Below, one piece after another: positions 1-10,777 of a DNA stretch of 64,000 nucleotides (position 1 is the first letter of the stretch; each line of letters begins with the position of its first letter). Both the position numbers and the translations under genes were made by a program. The DNA lies in the NCBI GenBank assembly GCA_030323885.1, contig CM059188.1, positions 117,093,974 through 117,157,973 of the forward strand, in the 5' to 3' direction. The notes below the pieces were generated by a model, which did no database searches, was not told the origin of the DNA, and saw only the letters and a list, made by a program, of their open reading frames with translations. The DNA is from Branchipolynoe longqiensis (Eukaryota > Annelida > Polychaeta > Phyllodocida > Polynoidae).

Positions 1-101
1 TCCTACTTTTGTGCATGTTCAAAACCTGTATGGACAGAAACCGGACATTGTTCATTTTCTGTCCGTTTCCCTCAATTCGGTGAGGTCTGACAGGGCCTTA
101 A
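1..101. mobile_element. MITE-5, right end (cut by window start)
   Basis: The segment matches the last hundred bases of the element at 16356-16709, sharing the block around TTTTGTGCATGTTCAAAAC and ending in the same CCTTAA terminus. The left part lies outside the window. Non-coding, TIR-type element. Confidence 0.6.
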
Positions 102-228
102 TGCTGTATAATGTCATGGGAATTCATGGACCTATGGATTTGAACACTCGTTCCATAGATATACTGACATCAGACTTCTTTCTGCTGCCGGGTTGGCTCA
201 TTGCCAACGCCTCCTCCTGTGCTCCTTT

Positions 229-570
229 ATTCACTCCCCTCCCTCCATCTCTCTCCCTCTCTCCCTGTGTCTCCCTTTGTCTCAATCCCTCTCTCTCTCT
301 ATGTCTGTCTGTCTCTCTGTCCTTCGGTCTCTCCGTCTATCCCTCTGTCTGTCCCTCTGTCAGTCTCTCTGTTTCTATCTGTCCTCTCCCTCTCTCTTCC
401 TCTCTCTCTCCCTCTCTCCCTCTCTCTCCCTCTCTCTCTCCCTCACTCTCTCTTTCTCTCTTGGTGTCTCTGTCTGTCTCTATCTGTCTGCCTCTCCGCC
501 TCTCCGCCTCTCCGCCTCTCCGCCTCTCCGCCTCTCCGCCTCTCCGCCTCTCCGCCCCCCCCCCCCCCCC
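229..570. repeat. Polypyrimidine microsatellite with (CCTCTCCG)n and C16 run
   Basis: CT-rich DNA ((CTCTCCCT), (CTGTCTGT) types) passes into eight-base CCTCTCCG units from about 491 and then a run of 16 C at 555-570. The open frames here in all three plus frames encode only Leu/Ser/Pro-rich strings and are artefacts. Confidence 0.9.
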
Positions 571-745
571 TAAGCCTCACAGCACTCTCTCCCGCGGAGG
601 CCTGGTGAAGTAGTGCTCTCCTCCTGGAAACTGCCTGCCTTGGCGCGTGCGTGATTCATGGCCTCATCGACGTCTATAAAGCATCTAGATTGCCCCTCAC
701 TGCCGTGGACATGAAACCGAGCCGCCCGGGCTCCGAGGCACAGAC

Positions 746-1361
746 CTTGCTATCCGGACCGCACTCTGTTCACACCTCCCTCTCTCTCCTCTCTGCTGGC
801 CTTGCTCCTCCTTGATATGTCTGAAAAGAGTTCCAGGAGGGGGAGCCCCCGGCATTTCACTTTCTACTCTTACTCTGTCCGTGTCTATGGCTCGCTGGTT
901 GGTCACCATAGAGCAAATAGACACGGTCCTTTGACTCAACTGTCCTCATTTCTCTTTCCTATACTCTACCCTTTTTTTTCCCCCCAGGCATAATCCTCCC
1001 CCTGACCAGGGGAGTTGTGTGCTTGGGTGGGGCCCTGTACCTTTACGTTTTCTCTCGCTTTGTTCTCGTTGCTGGAACCACCCTGCACCCATCTTTACCC
1101 GCCCTTCCTCGAAACCCTTGCTGCTGTTGACTGGATACAAGTGCCCAACTACTGCTCAACTACCGCCGGACTGAAGAGATTCGGGGCCACCTCAATGCTT
1201 CGCCGTTACAACATTGTAAAGATGTCACCAGCTTCTACAACACTCCCTACTGAAGTTTAATCTTCAACCAAAGATTGGGCCGATTTATCGGAGCCTCTCT
1301 ATAAATGTTGCAGTTCTGCAACCAGTAACCGTAGTAAGGTTACAAACCACCCCCAAAGCAA
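746..1361 (+). repeat. Dispersed repeat Rep-1, copy 1
   Basis: About 615 bp aligns end to end with 51156-51740, starting CTTGCTATCCGGACC and ending GTAAGGTTACAAACC. The last third is also present at 49153-49382. No TIR, tRNA head or reverse transcriptase motif is visible. It could be the untranslated end of a retrotransposon; family unknown. Short conserved frames (around 802-950) do not resemble a protein I know. Confidence 0.75.
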
Positions 1362-1458
1362 GTCACTTCCATGCTTTCTGAGTGGAGTCATAAGCAGCCG
1401 CGCACTGGGAGACGCCTGCGTGAGCGTGCGTGTGTGTGTGTGTGCGCGTGTTGAGTGG

Positions 1459-2051
1459 TGTGTCCCTGTGACCGTTGTTATTGCAGTGTGTGGGTCTGGG
1501 CGTGTGTCCGTTGTTATTGCAGTGTGTGGGTCTGCCTGTGTTTCCATTGTTAGTGCTGTGTGTGGGTATGCGCTTGTGTTCATTGTTATTGCAGTGTGTG
1601 GGTCTGTGCATGTGTCCGTTGGTATTGTGGTGTGTGGGTCTGCATGTGTGCCTGTTGTTATTGCAGTGTGTGGGTCTGCGCGTGTGTCTGTTGTTATCAC
1701 GCATGATATGTGGGTCTGGGTGTGTGTCCGTTGTTATTGCAGTGTGTGGGTCTGCACATGTGTCCATTGTTATTGCAGTGTATAGGTCCTGGAGTGTGTC
1801 CGTTGTTATTGCAGTGTGTGGGTCTGCGTGTGTGTCCGTTGTTATCACGCGCGATGTGTGGGTCTGGGTGTGTGTCCATTGTTATCGCGCACGGTGTGTG
1901 GGTCTGCACATGTGTCCGTTATTATTTCAGTGTGTGGGTCTGCGTGTGTGTCCAGTGTTATTGCAGTGTGTAGGTCTGCGTGTGTGTCCGGTGTTATTGC
2001 AGTGTGTGGGTCTGCGTGTGTATCCATTGTTATTGCAGTGTGTGGGTCTGT
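1459..2051. repeat. 36-bp minisatellite, left part
   Basis: About 16 tandem units of 36 bp, consensus containing GTGTGTGGGTCTGCGTGTG followed by TCCGTTGTTATTGCA, with some units carrying a TATCACGC variant. The same array resumes at 3738-3785 on the far side of a LINE, so the LINE inserted into it. Confidence 0.9.
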
Positions 2052-3737
2052 GCCTGTCTGGACATGTTCTTGCCGGTGTGAAACCTCTATTTGCTCCCCG
2101 AGAGAGTGCCGCTGGTAACTTGCAAAAGCCAGCAGCACTTCAACACTTTTGCAGGCAGCTTTCATGAAATGTACAACCGCACAAAAGAAGTATGGATGCC
2201 CAGAGAAGTTCACAACTATGATCGAGGCTCTACATACAGGAATGATGGCGAACGTGAGTGTTGGAGAGGAAGTCTTGGAATCGTTTGGGGTTACCAATGG
2301 GGTCAAGCAAGGTTGTTTACTGGCCCCCATGCTCTTCTCCATCTTCCTATCACTATGAGCCGTTTTTGGCATCATTTTGAAGTTTTAAAACATTTTTAAC
2401 AATAATTCCGCTCAAAGTACTCATTAATGTTTGATACTAAAATGTGGCTAAGAATCTGCTCTATCATTTCTATGTGCGTTTGAACATATGAGAGCTATGG
2501 GGTATTGCGCAAATTTAATTGAATGTTGCCCCAACAATTCTTTATGATTTGCAGATGCAGTCAAACGTTGAGAAATGCACAAATTCGGCTCTCATATATG
2601 TCATTTTTACTAAAAGAATCTACAAAGTGACACAAATTTAAATAAAGGACAAAGAGCAGTTCATAAGCTTTTAATACATGTACTTTTCATTTCAATGGGT
2701 AGAATTTTAGATGAACTATAGTGAGTCTAAAATGACCTTTTGTTGGTGCCTAATGATGCATTTCCACCAGCCTGGCTCGCTCTATTGGGATACCTACTAT
2801 CAGCAATGCTCGACGAGGCTTTCTGAGACATGGGGGATGGCATCTATATACAGTCCAGACAGAGCGCTGACCTATTCAATGTCGCACACTTCAGATCGAA
2901 GACCAAGACTACTCAGATACTGGCGAGAGAGCTGCTATTCGCAGATGACAGTGCACTTGTTGCCCACTCTGCTGAAGAGATCCAGAAAATAGTGGATGCT
3001 TTCTCCAATGCATCAAAGAAGTTTGGCCTGAAGATTAACATCAAGAAGATGGAGGTGTTGTACCAACCCAACTCTAAAAGAACCCGAGAGGAGGATATCA
3101 TGGTTAACGGAAACAAGCTGAACTCTGTTCCGGAATTCACCTACCTTGGAAGCACTATATCAAGTGATGGATGCATTGATGCTGAAATACAGAGGAGGAT
3201 GGCCAAGGCAAGCGCATCTTTCGGCCGACTACACCAGAGACTCTGGAACAACCACCATCTGTCCATGCGGGTCAAAGGGAAGATCTACCGTGCAATCGTG
3301 CTATCCACCCTACTATATGGAGCCGAGGCCTGGACAGAATGCTGCATGCCTTCATGATGCGACATCTGCGTTCAATCATGAGGCTAACCTGGAACGACAA
3401 AGTGACAAATAAGGAAGTACTCGAACGGACGGGGCTGCCTTCTATGGAAGATCTTCTGATCAAAAAGAATCTCCGGTGGACTGGACACTTCATGAGGATG
3501 TCATCAGACAGGCTACCAAAGCAGATCTTCTATTCTCAACTGTCTTCTGGTTACAGAAAGAGAGGGCGCCTTAGTCTCTGGTTCAAGGATACCATCAAGA
3601 GAAACCTGAAGCTGAGAGACATTAAGACCGACTCATGGACGCAACTCTCACATCAGAGAGCTAAATGGAGAGTGGCAGTCAAGTAATGAAAGCAGTCTTT
3701 GTCGCATTGCGACTGACAGCATGATGATGATGATGAT
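2052..3737 (+). pseudogene. LINE-1 (non-LTR retrotransposon) fragment, broken reverse transcriptase
   Basis: A 5'-truncated, inactive non-LTR retrotransposon. The reverse transcriptase is visible in pieces. Bases ~2190-2352 encode the block GVTNGVKQGCLLAPMLF. After an inserted segment (2353-2802), ~2803-3340 encodes the catalytic-loop motif FADDSAL, then LKINIKK, FTYLGS and LLYGAEAW. About 19 bases are missing after GAEAW compared with the copy at 30154-30728, which shifts the frame; reading continues from 3339 to the stop at 3684-3686 (RWTGHFMRM, RFKDT-like block). The 3' end is a (GAT)n run at 3720-3737, typical of RTE-like LINEs that end in a microsatellite. Clade assignment to RTE-like is inference. 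It sits inside the 36-bp minisatellite. Confidence 0.9.
2353..2802. mobile_element. 450-bp insertion inside LINE-1, flanked by CTATCA repeats
   Basis: AT-rich DNA interrupts the reverse transcriptase reading between FSIFLS and the AMLDEAF-like resumption. The hexamer CTATCA occurs at both edges (2347-2352 and 2797-2802), consistent with a target-site duplication. No TIR, tRNA head or protein motif is seen, so the element type is unknown. Confidence 0.5.
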
Positions 3738-3785
3738 GGGTCTGTATGTGTGTGTCCATTGTTATTGCAGTGTATGGGTCTGTGT
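3738..3785. repeat. 36-bp minisatellite, right part
   Basis: Just over one unit of the minisatellite at 1459-2051 resumes immediately after the (GAT)n tail of LINE-1. Confidence 0.85.
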
Positions 3786-3874
3786 AAAGATTGATATTTT
3801 GTGTCTTAAATATATGAATTATATCATTAAATTATGATATTGCAAGCATGCATCCATGTTTGCGCCAAATTTTT

Positions 3875-3988
3875 CTGTATTTCGATTAATTTTGAATAAA
3901 AATCGAAGTTTTGCCCTACGTGTATCGGCAAAGGCAATGGATGTACGCCTTTGTTTTGCTCTCGACACCGTTTTCAGGGCATGCGCAG
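3875..3988 (+). repeat. Dispersed repeat Rep-4, copy 1
   Basis: Shares TTAATTTTGAATAAAA, TATCGGCAAA and GCGCAGTCGG-type blocks with 43211-43282 and 44714-44822. Unclassified, non-coding. From here to 4240 the DNA is G-rich with no recognisable gene. Confidence 0.6.
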
Positions 3989-4240
3989 TCGGAATGCCGA
4001 TCTCGACTATTGACACCGTCCTATGCCCGGGAACACGGGTCACTGCCGATAGGAAGCGTTGGGGCTCTGCCAGCAGGGGGCGGGTCCGGGTGGCCGGGCA
4101 GAGAGGGGTGTGTGGGTGGGAGGGAGGTGACACTGACAGAGAAGAGGGAGTCGAGGTGCAGGAGGCGGGAAAGTGGACGCCTCTGGAATACCAATCTTTA
4201 CACCTCCCGCACATTCCGTAAGGTGATGCTATACAAGGTG

Positions 4241-4327
4241 TTGGAGTTTTACGTCCTGGCAACATCTAAGGTCATATCAAAACGGGTACCGACTTGTGAC
4301 AGTGGACACTCATGGCGACTTATATAG
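4241..4327 (-). mobile_element. SINE-A, 3' tail fragment
   Basis: Reverse-oriented tail (TTTTACGTCCTGGCAACATC, GACTTGTGACAG) truncated before the body. It lies beside another SINE-A in the same orientation. Confidence 0.8.
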
Positions 4328-4340
4328 TTTGTTTGTTTGA

Positions 4341-4652
4341 TGTTGTTTTACGTCCTAGCAACATCTAAGGTATTATCAGGACGGGTACTGACTTGTGACA
4401 GTTCGCACTGATGGCAACTTTTATAGTGCTTCCCCTCTTGGAGACCAGGCTGCTGGCACCATGGTCCAATATGCCACTCAGTCACATTATCCTGATACTG
4501 TGCTAACCAGTACTTGTCCTATCCTATTAATTCCTAATGCTAAGCTAGATAGTAACAAGAATCAGTTTTATAAGTCATTGGTTTGACTCGGCTGGGATTG
4601 GAACTCCCGATCTTCCACACGGGAAGCCTGCGCTCTACCGATTCGGCTATGA
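4341..4652 (-). mobile_element. SINE-A, near full length, head type 2
   Basis: On the minus strand it runs from a tRNA-like head (GGTAGAGCGCAGGCTTCC, ending in a B-box-like GGAGTTCCAATCC) through the body CAAACCAATGACTTATAAA and the CAGGATAATGTGACTGAGTG block to the TTGCTAGGACGTAAAAC tail. SINEs of this type are transcribed by RNA polymerase III from the internal A and B boxes and mobilised by a LINE in trans (established for tRNA-SINEs). The partner LINE is not identified here. Confidence 0.85.
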
Positions 4653-4664
4653 GACTGATACAAA

Positions 4665-4790
4665 CAACATTACTGCCACTGGATCCAGGCAGCTTTACTA
4701 CCAATACTACTGGATACCAGCATCACTGCCACTGGATACAGGCACCTTTACTGCCACTGGATACAGGCAGTATTACTGCTACTGTGCCAA
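4665..4790. repeat. Minisatellite with unit near TACTGCCACTGGATACAGGC
   Basis: Five to six degenerate copies of a 23-28 bp unit, starting right next to the tRNA head of the SINE-A at 4341-4652. Confidence 0.7.
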
Positions 4791-4944
4791 GGTGAGTGAC
4801 CAGTGGGACAGTGACCGACCGGTGGGAGAAATGGGTGTGGCAGTGGTGGCTAATACACCCAACTAGCCAGATGGGCGTGCGTGTAGATGTGCGTGTGCTT
4901 TACGCTGGGAGGTGCTGCACCAGTTCTGTTGGTGTTGCAGCACT

Positions 4945-4997
4945 GGCACCGGCACCGGCACCGGCACCGGCACCGGCACCGGCACCGGCACCGGCAC
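4945..4997. repeat. (GGCACC)n microsatellite
   Basis: Nearly nine perfect six-base units. The ORF through it (Ala-Pro repeats) is an artefact. Confidence 0.95.
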
Positions 4998-5086
4998 TAG
5001 TAGCAGTGCAAGCGTATACTAGTAGGATAAACTATGACAGAACGTGGGAGTGCATGGTTGTGTTTGTTGTATAATGTGGTGTGTGT

Positions 5087-5406
5087 TAGTGTTGGTGGTG
5101 GTGGAGGCGGTGGAGGGGGATGAGGAGGAAGAGGAGTGGAGGTGGTGGTGGAGGTGGAGGTGGAGGTGGAGGTGGAGGTGGAGGTGGAGATGGCGGTGGA
5201 GGTGGTGGAAGGAGTGGTGGTGGTGGAGGTTGTAAAGATAGAGGAGGTAGTTAGTGGTGGTGGTAGTTGAAGTGGTGGTGGTGGAGCAGGAGGTGGTGGT
5301 GGTGCTGGTGTAGGTGGTGCTGGTGGTGGTGCTGGTGGTGGCGGTGTAGGTAGTGGTGATGGTGATGGTGGTGGTAGAGGTGGAGGAGGAGGAGGAGGAG
5401 GAGTAG
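5087..5406. repeat. GGT/GGA-rich microsatellite
   Basis: Purine/GT-rich three- and six-base units (GGTGGT, GGTGGA). The long Pro- and Thr-rich minus-strand frames across it follow from the composition. Confidence 0.9.
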
Positions 5407-5409
5407 GCC

Positions 5410-5665
5410 GACACTTGAGTCGGTTTGTCCGTGGGTGGGTGCGGGCGGCCCGGTAGACTGCCCCGGAGAAGGCAGCTATATTATTCTCAGTGCCGCGTGT
5501 GTGCGAGTTGTGCCCGCCGGCCGTGGCCCGGGACGAGCGGCCGGTCACAGCCGGAGAGGGTTCAAGGAGCGCCCGTCTGACCGCCGGCTGGGGCGGGTCC
5601 CTAAACGCGCACCCACCCTAGGCACACCGACCGCCCGGGCGCATTCAGGCCTGCGCCGCTAGGTC
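5410..5665. other. GC- and CpG-rich segment, possible CpG island remnant
   Basis: Locally unique DNA with many CG dinucleotides (GCCCGCCGGCC, GGACGAGCGGCCGG) inside an AT-rich neighbourhood. Such segments can mark promoters or first exons, but no splice-consistent coding exon could be defined. The plus frame 5435-5662 is open but shows no recognisable domain. Confidence 0.3.
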
Positions 5666-5752
5666 CAAAATGCAAGTCGCTGTGGTGCATAGGTAGAGGC
5701 CTGGCTGACACGGCTGCTCGCCAGTTCAGGGGGGGGGGGGGGGCTGTAGAGA

Positions 5753-5893
5753 GAGTAAAATCTCTCTAAATTGACCATTTAGGGACGCGGTCGACTTAAG
5801 GGAGTTAGAATATGGTTACAATGGTAAATAACGTGATCGATATAGGCGAGTGGTCGAGCTGTGGAGGTGGTCGGTTAGAGAGGTTTTACTGTA
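5753..5893. mobile_element. MITE-1, copy 1 (pogo/mariner-like TIR element)
   Basis: Ends are GTAAAATCTCTCTAAATTGA and GGTTAGAGAGGTTTTACTGT in inverted orientation, flanked by TA. Subterminal GGTGGTCGG and GATCGATATA motifs match five other loci here. TIRs of the form CAGTAAAACCTCT with TA targets resemble pogo-like Tc1/mariner MITEs; that assignment is inference. Confidence 0.75.
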
Positions 5894-5910
5894 TACGGAT
5901 ACACCGGAAG

Positions 5911-6229
5911 CGATGACCGAATTGGTAGAGCGCAGGCTTCCCGTGCGGAAGGTCGGGAGTTCGATTCCCGGTTGAGTCAAACCAATGACGTACAAAATGT
6001 ATACTTGTTTCATACCTAGCCTGACGCTCGGCATTAATAGGATAAGGCGAGGACTGGTTAGCTCTGTGTCAGGATAATGTGACTGAGTGGGACATCGGGT
6101 AATGAAGCCGGCGACCTGGTTTGCGAGTGGGGCAGCACTATATTGTTTCCATAAGTGTGCACTGTGACAAGTCGGTACCCATCCTGATATGGCCTTAGAT
6201 GTTGCCAGGCCATAAACTCCAACGAACAA

Positions 6230-6230
<1 letters not shown>
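5911..6230 (+). mobile_element. SINE-A, full length, head type 2
   Basis: tRNA-like head with A-box-like ACCGAATTGGTAGAGCG and B-box GAGTTCGATTCCC, body AAACCAATGACGTA, tail TTAGATGTTGCCAGG. An (AT)n run follows directly at the 3' end. Confidence 0.85.

Positions 6231-6301
<71 letters not shown>
6231..6301. repeat. (AT)n microsatellite
   Basis: About 35 AT units between the SINE-A tail and MITE-9. Confidence 0.97.
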
Positions 6302-6304
<3 letters not shown>

Positions 6305-6563
6305 CCTGTCTCAAAAGGTGCTAACTCTTCGTTTTTATGTCCATAGTAACGATTGATACAAAACAGCACAGAAACGGTTACACTGAAAAAACAAGGACAT
6401 TTGCTTCAAATCAATATGTATTCTATTGGGATTATGAAACACCATGTAAACAACAAATCAGTTTATCCTGAGCAAATGAATAATTAGATAGTGTGTTGAT
6501 CATTACTAATACTATGGACAAAGTTTTGTCCCATATTGCTTAGCACCTTTTGAGACAGTCTCT
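6302..6563. mobile_element. MITE-9, ~260-bp TIR element inserted in TA repeats
   Basis: Starts GAGCCTGTCTCAAAAGGTGC and ends in the inverted copy (GCACCTTTTGAGACAGTCTC), about 23 bp of near-perfect TIR. (TA)n sequence lies on both sides, so it probably landed in a TA run. No coding capacity. Single copy here. Confidence 0.7.
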
Positions 6564-6634
6564 TATATATATACGGATGCAAATTCTCTGCCTTAGTCAC
6601 ATTGTGCTGACCGGACATCAGACCGATAATACTC

Positions 6635-6703
6635 CGTCCTGATATGTATGACCTTAGATGTTGCCAGGACGTAAATTCCCAACAACCAACCAACCAACCG
6701 ATA
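6635..6703 (+). mobile_element. SINE-A, 3' tail fragment
   Basis: Carries GACCTTAGATGTTGCCAGGA and ends in repeated CCAACCAA, the usual 3' end of SINE-A copies. Confidence 0.8.
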
Positions 6704-6764
6704 TTACTTAATCTAAACACGTCCCTACCATTTAAAGTTGTATACTTCGATGAAAGATTCAAAT

Positions 6765-7085
6765 GTTCAAAACCAAGCCTCTTATCTAGTCAGATTAGAT
6801 TCTACATAATCCAACTTAGATACTGATGCACTTGTTAAGCATTATTTGCAGAAGGGAACACTGAGTCAATTTATTAGAACATGTCACTGCTGAAGCCTAT
6901 GGGGTCAGAGTTTTGGCAAGAATGCCAAATAAATTTGGCTTGTTTACACTTCAAATATTTCTGATGTTTGTCATTTAAAATCAAAATTACTTCACACTAA
7001 AGCACAGTGGATTATAACGATCAACCTGCTATATTTATCAAAGAAAATGACAGTAACTCAAAGCCATCGAATTATGCGACTTTGG
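6765..7085. mobile_element. MITE-2, degraded copy
   Basis: Shares the internal landmarks AACTTAGATACTGATGCACT, GGTCAGAGTTTTGGCAAG and CCATCGAATTATGCGACTTT with better copies at 8436-8797 and 41199-41558. The left TIR is damaged. Confidence 0.65.
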
Positions 7086-7148
7086 TTTAAGTCGACCCCC
7101 GTAATTTTCTCTGGGTACAACAACGTTTAGACAAGCACAAGTTAGTTG

Positions 7149-7489
7149 ATTGGTTGTTGGACTTGAATCCTCGCAACATTTAAGGTCATAACAGGATGGG
7201 TACCAACTTGTGACAGTGCGAACTCATGGTGATTTATAGTGCTGCCCCACTGGGAGACCAAGCTGCTACCACCATGACCCGATATCCCATTCAGTCACAT
7301 GATCTTGACACTGAACCAACTAGTCCTTGTCCAATCCTAATAATGCACAGTGCCTGGCTAGGAAGCGGCAAGTATAAATTTATAAGTCATTTGTTTGACT
7401 CGATCAACGTCTGAACTCATGGCTTCGAATCCCACGATCTAGCAAAATAGGGAGAGGGACGCTCAACTCATTCGGCCATCCTGTCTGGT
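7149..7489 (-). mobile_element. SINE-A, full length, head type 1
   Basis: The minus-strand head GGATGGCCGAATGAGTTGAG is a Leu/Ser-tRNA-like A-box region followed by a GATTCGAAGCC-type B box. Body and TTAAATGTTGCGAGGA tail follow. Confidence 0.85.
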
Positions 7490-7640
7490 CACAAGCACTG
7501 ATAGATATAGGCCTGGGAAAAGCCACAGGTCAACAGCCTCCCGTTATCTCAGTTATCTTGCACCGATTATTGAGAATTAGGCCCCTGTTCTATATCGCCT
7601 GAAATGTATGAAAGTGTTTGTACATATCGATAAATAATAA

Positions 7641-8356
7641 ACACCTGGGCCCGTATGCATGGGTCGGTGTTAGCGAGCCAAAACGGTGGTAGGAGGAAAT
7701 TCCACGTTTAGCGGCGAAAAGTGGCATGCAACAAACAAACAAACAAACCTAACACGACAAGCTTAAACTAGGTTAGGGTAACCCTGTTCCATAGCTGGTT
7801 TAAGGTTGGTGTTAGGCACCGATTAGGCCCAAATCTATTCAATGCGATCATATTTGACAGAATTACATACTCTAAACGTGATATTTTATCAAATTAACCC
7901 TAAAAGCGAACCGATATTAAAGCCGCGGCCGAATTGGCAGCGTTATTCGAATCGACGAATGTAAAGTAAACAAATTGCCGCCGCCGCATGGATGTCGATA
8001 TCCATCCATACTGTCAATGCCGCCGTCGCCGCCACATCGGCGGCAATATATTAGGCCCAAATCTATTCAATGCTATCATATTTAACAGAATTACATACGC
8101 AATAAGTGAAATTTTATAAATTTAACCCTAAATTCGAACCGATATTAATGCCGCCACCGCATTGGCGGCGTTATTCATATTGTCAAATCGAAGGATTTCC
8201 CAAATCTATAAATAACTTCACGTTTAGCTATAATCAAAGTGTTACGCACCCCTACATACCGCGTGACCTGATTCCCCACCTTGGTGATAGCTAAACGGTG
8301 ACAGGCTTTAACACCAAACGCCGCTAACACCGACCCATGCATACGTGCCCTGGTGT
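7641..8356. mobile_element. MITE-3, long fold-back element, copy 1
   Basis: A 716-bp near-palindrome. Ends ACACCTGGGC and GCCCTGGTGT are inverted, followed inward by GCATGGGTCGGTGTTAGCG and its complement. Both arms contain the block TTAGGCCCAAATCTATTCAA and the CGCCGCC-rich arm tips that meet at about 8000. The two other copies (58908 and 59633) share the internal arms strongly. No ORF. Confidence 0.75.
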
Positions 8357-8435
8357 AATATTACCATGTAGAAGAGGACGACTTGTAAGTGCGGCAATTT
8401 GAATTGTCAGTTGCCTATTACTTGCAGCTAGCTCT

Positions 8436-8797
8436 AGTCAAAGTTGCATAGTCCGATAGTTTTGAATTTCTGCAATTTTCTGAGATAAATACGTTAGATT
8501 GATCATTATAATCTACTTTACTTTAGGATGAAGTAACTTTTAGTTTAAATGACTAACTTTTGAGATATTTGGAGTGTAAACATGTAAATTTAGTTTTGGC
8601 AAGCATGCCAAAACTCTGACACCATAGGCTTATGTAGTAAGAGGTTCTATTAAATTAACTCAGAATTCCCGTCTATGTAGCACCAAATACTTAATAAGTG
8701 CACCAGTATCTAAGTTAGATATGGAAAATCAAATCTAGATAATTTTTTGGTTTTGAAAATTTGATACCTCATCGGACTATGCATCTTTAAACTGATA
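8436..8797. mobile_element. MITE-2, near-complete copy
   Basis: Begins AAAGTTGCATAGTCCGATAG and ends ATCGGACTATGCATCTTTAA: about 18-bp TIRs around a 360-bp AT-rich, non-coding body with GGCAAGCATGCC near the middle. Confidence 0.8.
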
Positions 8798-8850
8798 GTA
8801 CAAGGTTAACATGTATGTATTTCATATAGTATTTACATGATCTATTAGGA

Positions 8851-9043
8851 TATACAGTAAAACCTCTCTAAATCGAACCACCTTGGGACCGACTTTAAGT
8901 GGTCCATTTAGGGAGGTGGTCGGGGTCGGTTTAAGGAGTTAGAATAGCCTTACAATGGTATTGCTGGGACCCAAATAAAACGATCGATATAGGGAAGTGG
9001 TCGATCTGTGGAGGTGGTCGGTTAGAGAGGTTTTACTGTATAT
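8851..9043. mobile_element. MITE-1, copy 2
   Basis: TATACAGTAAAACCTCTCTA at the left and the inverted form at the right with TA flanks. Complete, about 190 bp. A second copy follows within a few bases. Confidence 0.85.
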
Positions 9044-9045
9044 CA

Positions 9046-9241
9046 TACAGTAAAACCTCTCTAAATCGACCGGTCATGGCACCGACTTTAAATGGTCGAT
9101 GTAGGGAGGTTGTCGGTTTAGGGATTTAAAAAAATCATTGCAATGGGGTTGTATGGGCGATCGTTTGGAACCGAAATAAAGCAATCGATACAGGGGAGTG
9201 GGCGATCTGTGGAGGTGGTCGGTTATGAGTTTTACTGTATA
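9046..9241. mobile_element. MITE-1, copy 3
   Basis: Same orientation and length as the preceding copy and almost abutting it, so either a tandem duplication or an insertion into the TA target left by its neighbour. Confidence 0.8.
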
Positions 9242-9265
9242 TATATGTATATATATATATATATA

Positions 9266-9660
9266 TTTAAATTTGGGGCGGTACAGTGAGTGTCGGCAGG
9301 GGTGGGGGTGGGGGGCATCTGAGGTTGTCATGGCTGGAACAGTAGATGACTAGATCTACCCCCCCCCTCCCCCAGTCAATGACTGAGGGAGGAGAAAGGG
9401 CTGAGGAGCAGTTGGAAGCTTCCGGCCTTATTATACTCGTATAATGGCTTATACAGCATATATATATAAAGGACATGCTCCAGTATATTCAAGAGACAAA
9501 ACAAAGAGGTGGGTTGAGATGATAATTGATATATCCTCTGTCATTATGCGCCTTAATACTCACATAATCCTTATACATCATATATATATATATACATACG
9601 GAGGGAGGATGGTGATCCTGATGGTGGATATATAAAACATATGCTGGTATTGGGTATTCA
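9266..9660. other. Unassigned interval
   Basis: Short G-rich and C-rich patches and two TA runs; no gene or repeat family recognised. Confidence 0.5.
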
Positions 9661-10552
9661 CCACCCCCACCACCTCCACCACTTCCACCACCTCCACCTC
9701 CACCACCTCCACCACCTCCACCACCTCCACCTCTACCACCTCCTCCCCCACCTCCCCCACCTCCTCCACCACCTCCACCACCGCCACCACCTCCACCACC
9801 TCCCACCACCACACTCCACCACACCTCTTCCACCACTCCACACTTCACCACCTCCACCCACCTCCACCACACCTCCACCGTCTCCACCGCCACCTCCGCC
9901 ACTCCTCCACCACTCCACCACTACCGCCCGACTCCACACCTCTGCCACCTCCACCACCTCCACCACCTCCACCACCTCCACACCTCCACCACCTCCACCA
10001 CCTCCACCACCTCCACACCTCCACCACCTCCACCACCTCCACCTCACCCACCACCCCTCCACAAACTTATTCCACCACTCTGCCACCGCTCACCCGCCAC
10101 CAACCTCCACTACCTCCACTACCACCACCTCCTCCACCACGACACTTCACCACCACTCCACCTCTGCCACCTCCACCACCACCACCTCCACCACCTCAAC
10201 CACCTCCAACCACCTCCCCTCCACCACCACCACCAACTCCACTACACCATCCCCCACCTCAACCTCCCCACCACCACCTCCACCTCCACCACTCCACCAC
10301 CACCACCTCCACCACCACCACCCCACCACACCTCCACCACCCCACCTCCCCCACACAACACCTCCACCACCACTACCTCCACTCCACCACCTCTCTCCAC
10401 CACCTCCCCCACCTCCACCACACCACCTCCACACCACCACACCACACCTCCACCTCCACCACCACCACCTCCACCACCACACCACTTCCACTCCACCCCA
10501 CCTCCACCTCACCACCAACTACTTATTCAACAACTCCACCCCCCCCCCCCCC
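9661..10552. repeat. (CCACCT)n/(CCA)n low-complexity tract
   Basis: About 890 bp of CCACCTCCA-type units ending in a C12 run. The 328-aa plus frame (His/Pro/Thr) and the Gly/Val/Trp minus frames are composition artefacts open in several frames at once. Confidence 0.95.
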
Positions 10553-10777
10553 AATGGCAGCATATATGTGATATGTTCATACATACTTACCATTTCCCTC
10601 TTCCATAAATGTGTTGTATGTGGCTAAAATATACATGGGGAGAGAAGGTGGTTCGTATGCTCTCTCTCTCTCACTCTCTCTACACACACACACACACATA
10701 TATTGTACGTATGCTGTATACTTTATTAGGGGAGTATAAGTAATGCATACATCACCATTGTTAATGTCATACGTGTA

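Noticed and set aside
5410..5665. First exon of a host gene in the CpG-rich patch
   Set aside because: The frame 5435-5662 is open, but there is no domain, no splice-consistent continuation and no conserved feature.
9641..10627. 328-aa His/Pro/Thr-rich ORF
   Set aside because: Encoded by CCACCT low-complexity DNA, with matching Gly/Val/Trp frames on the other strand.
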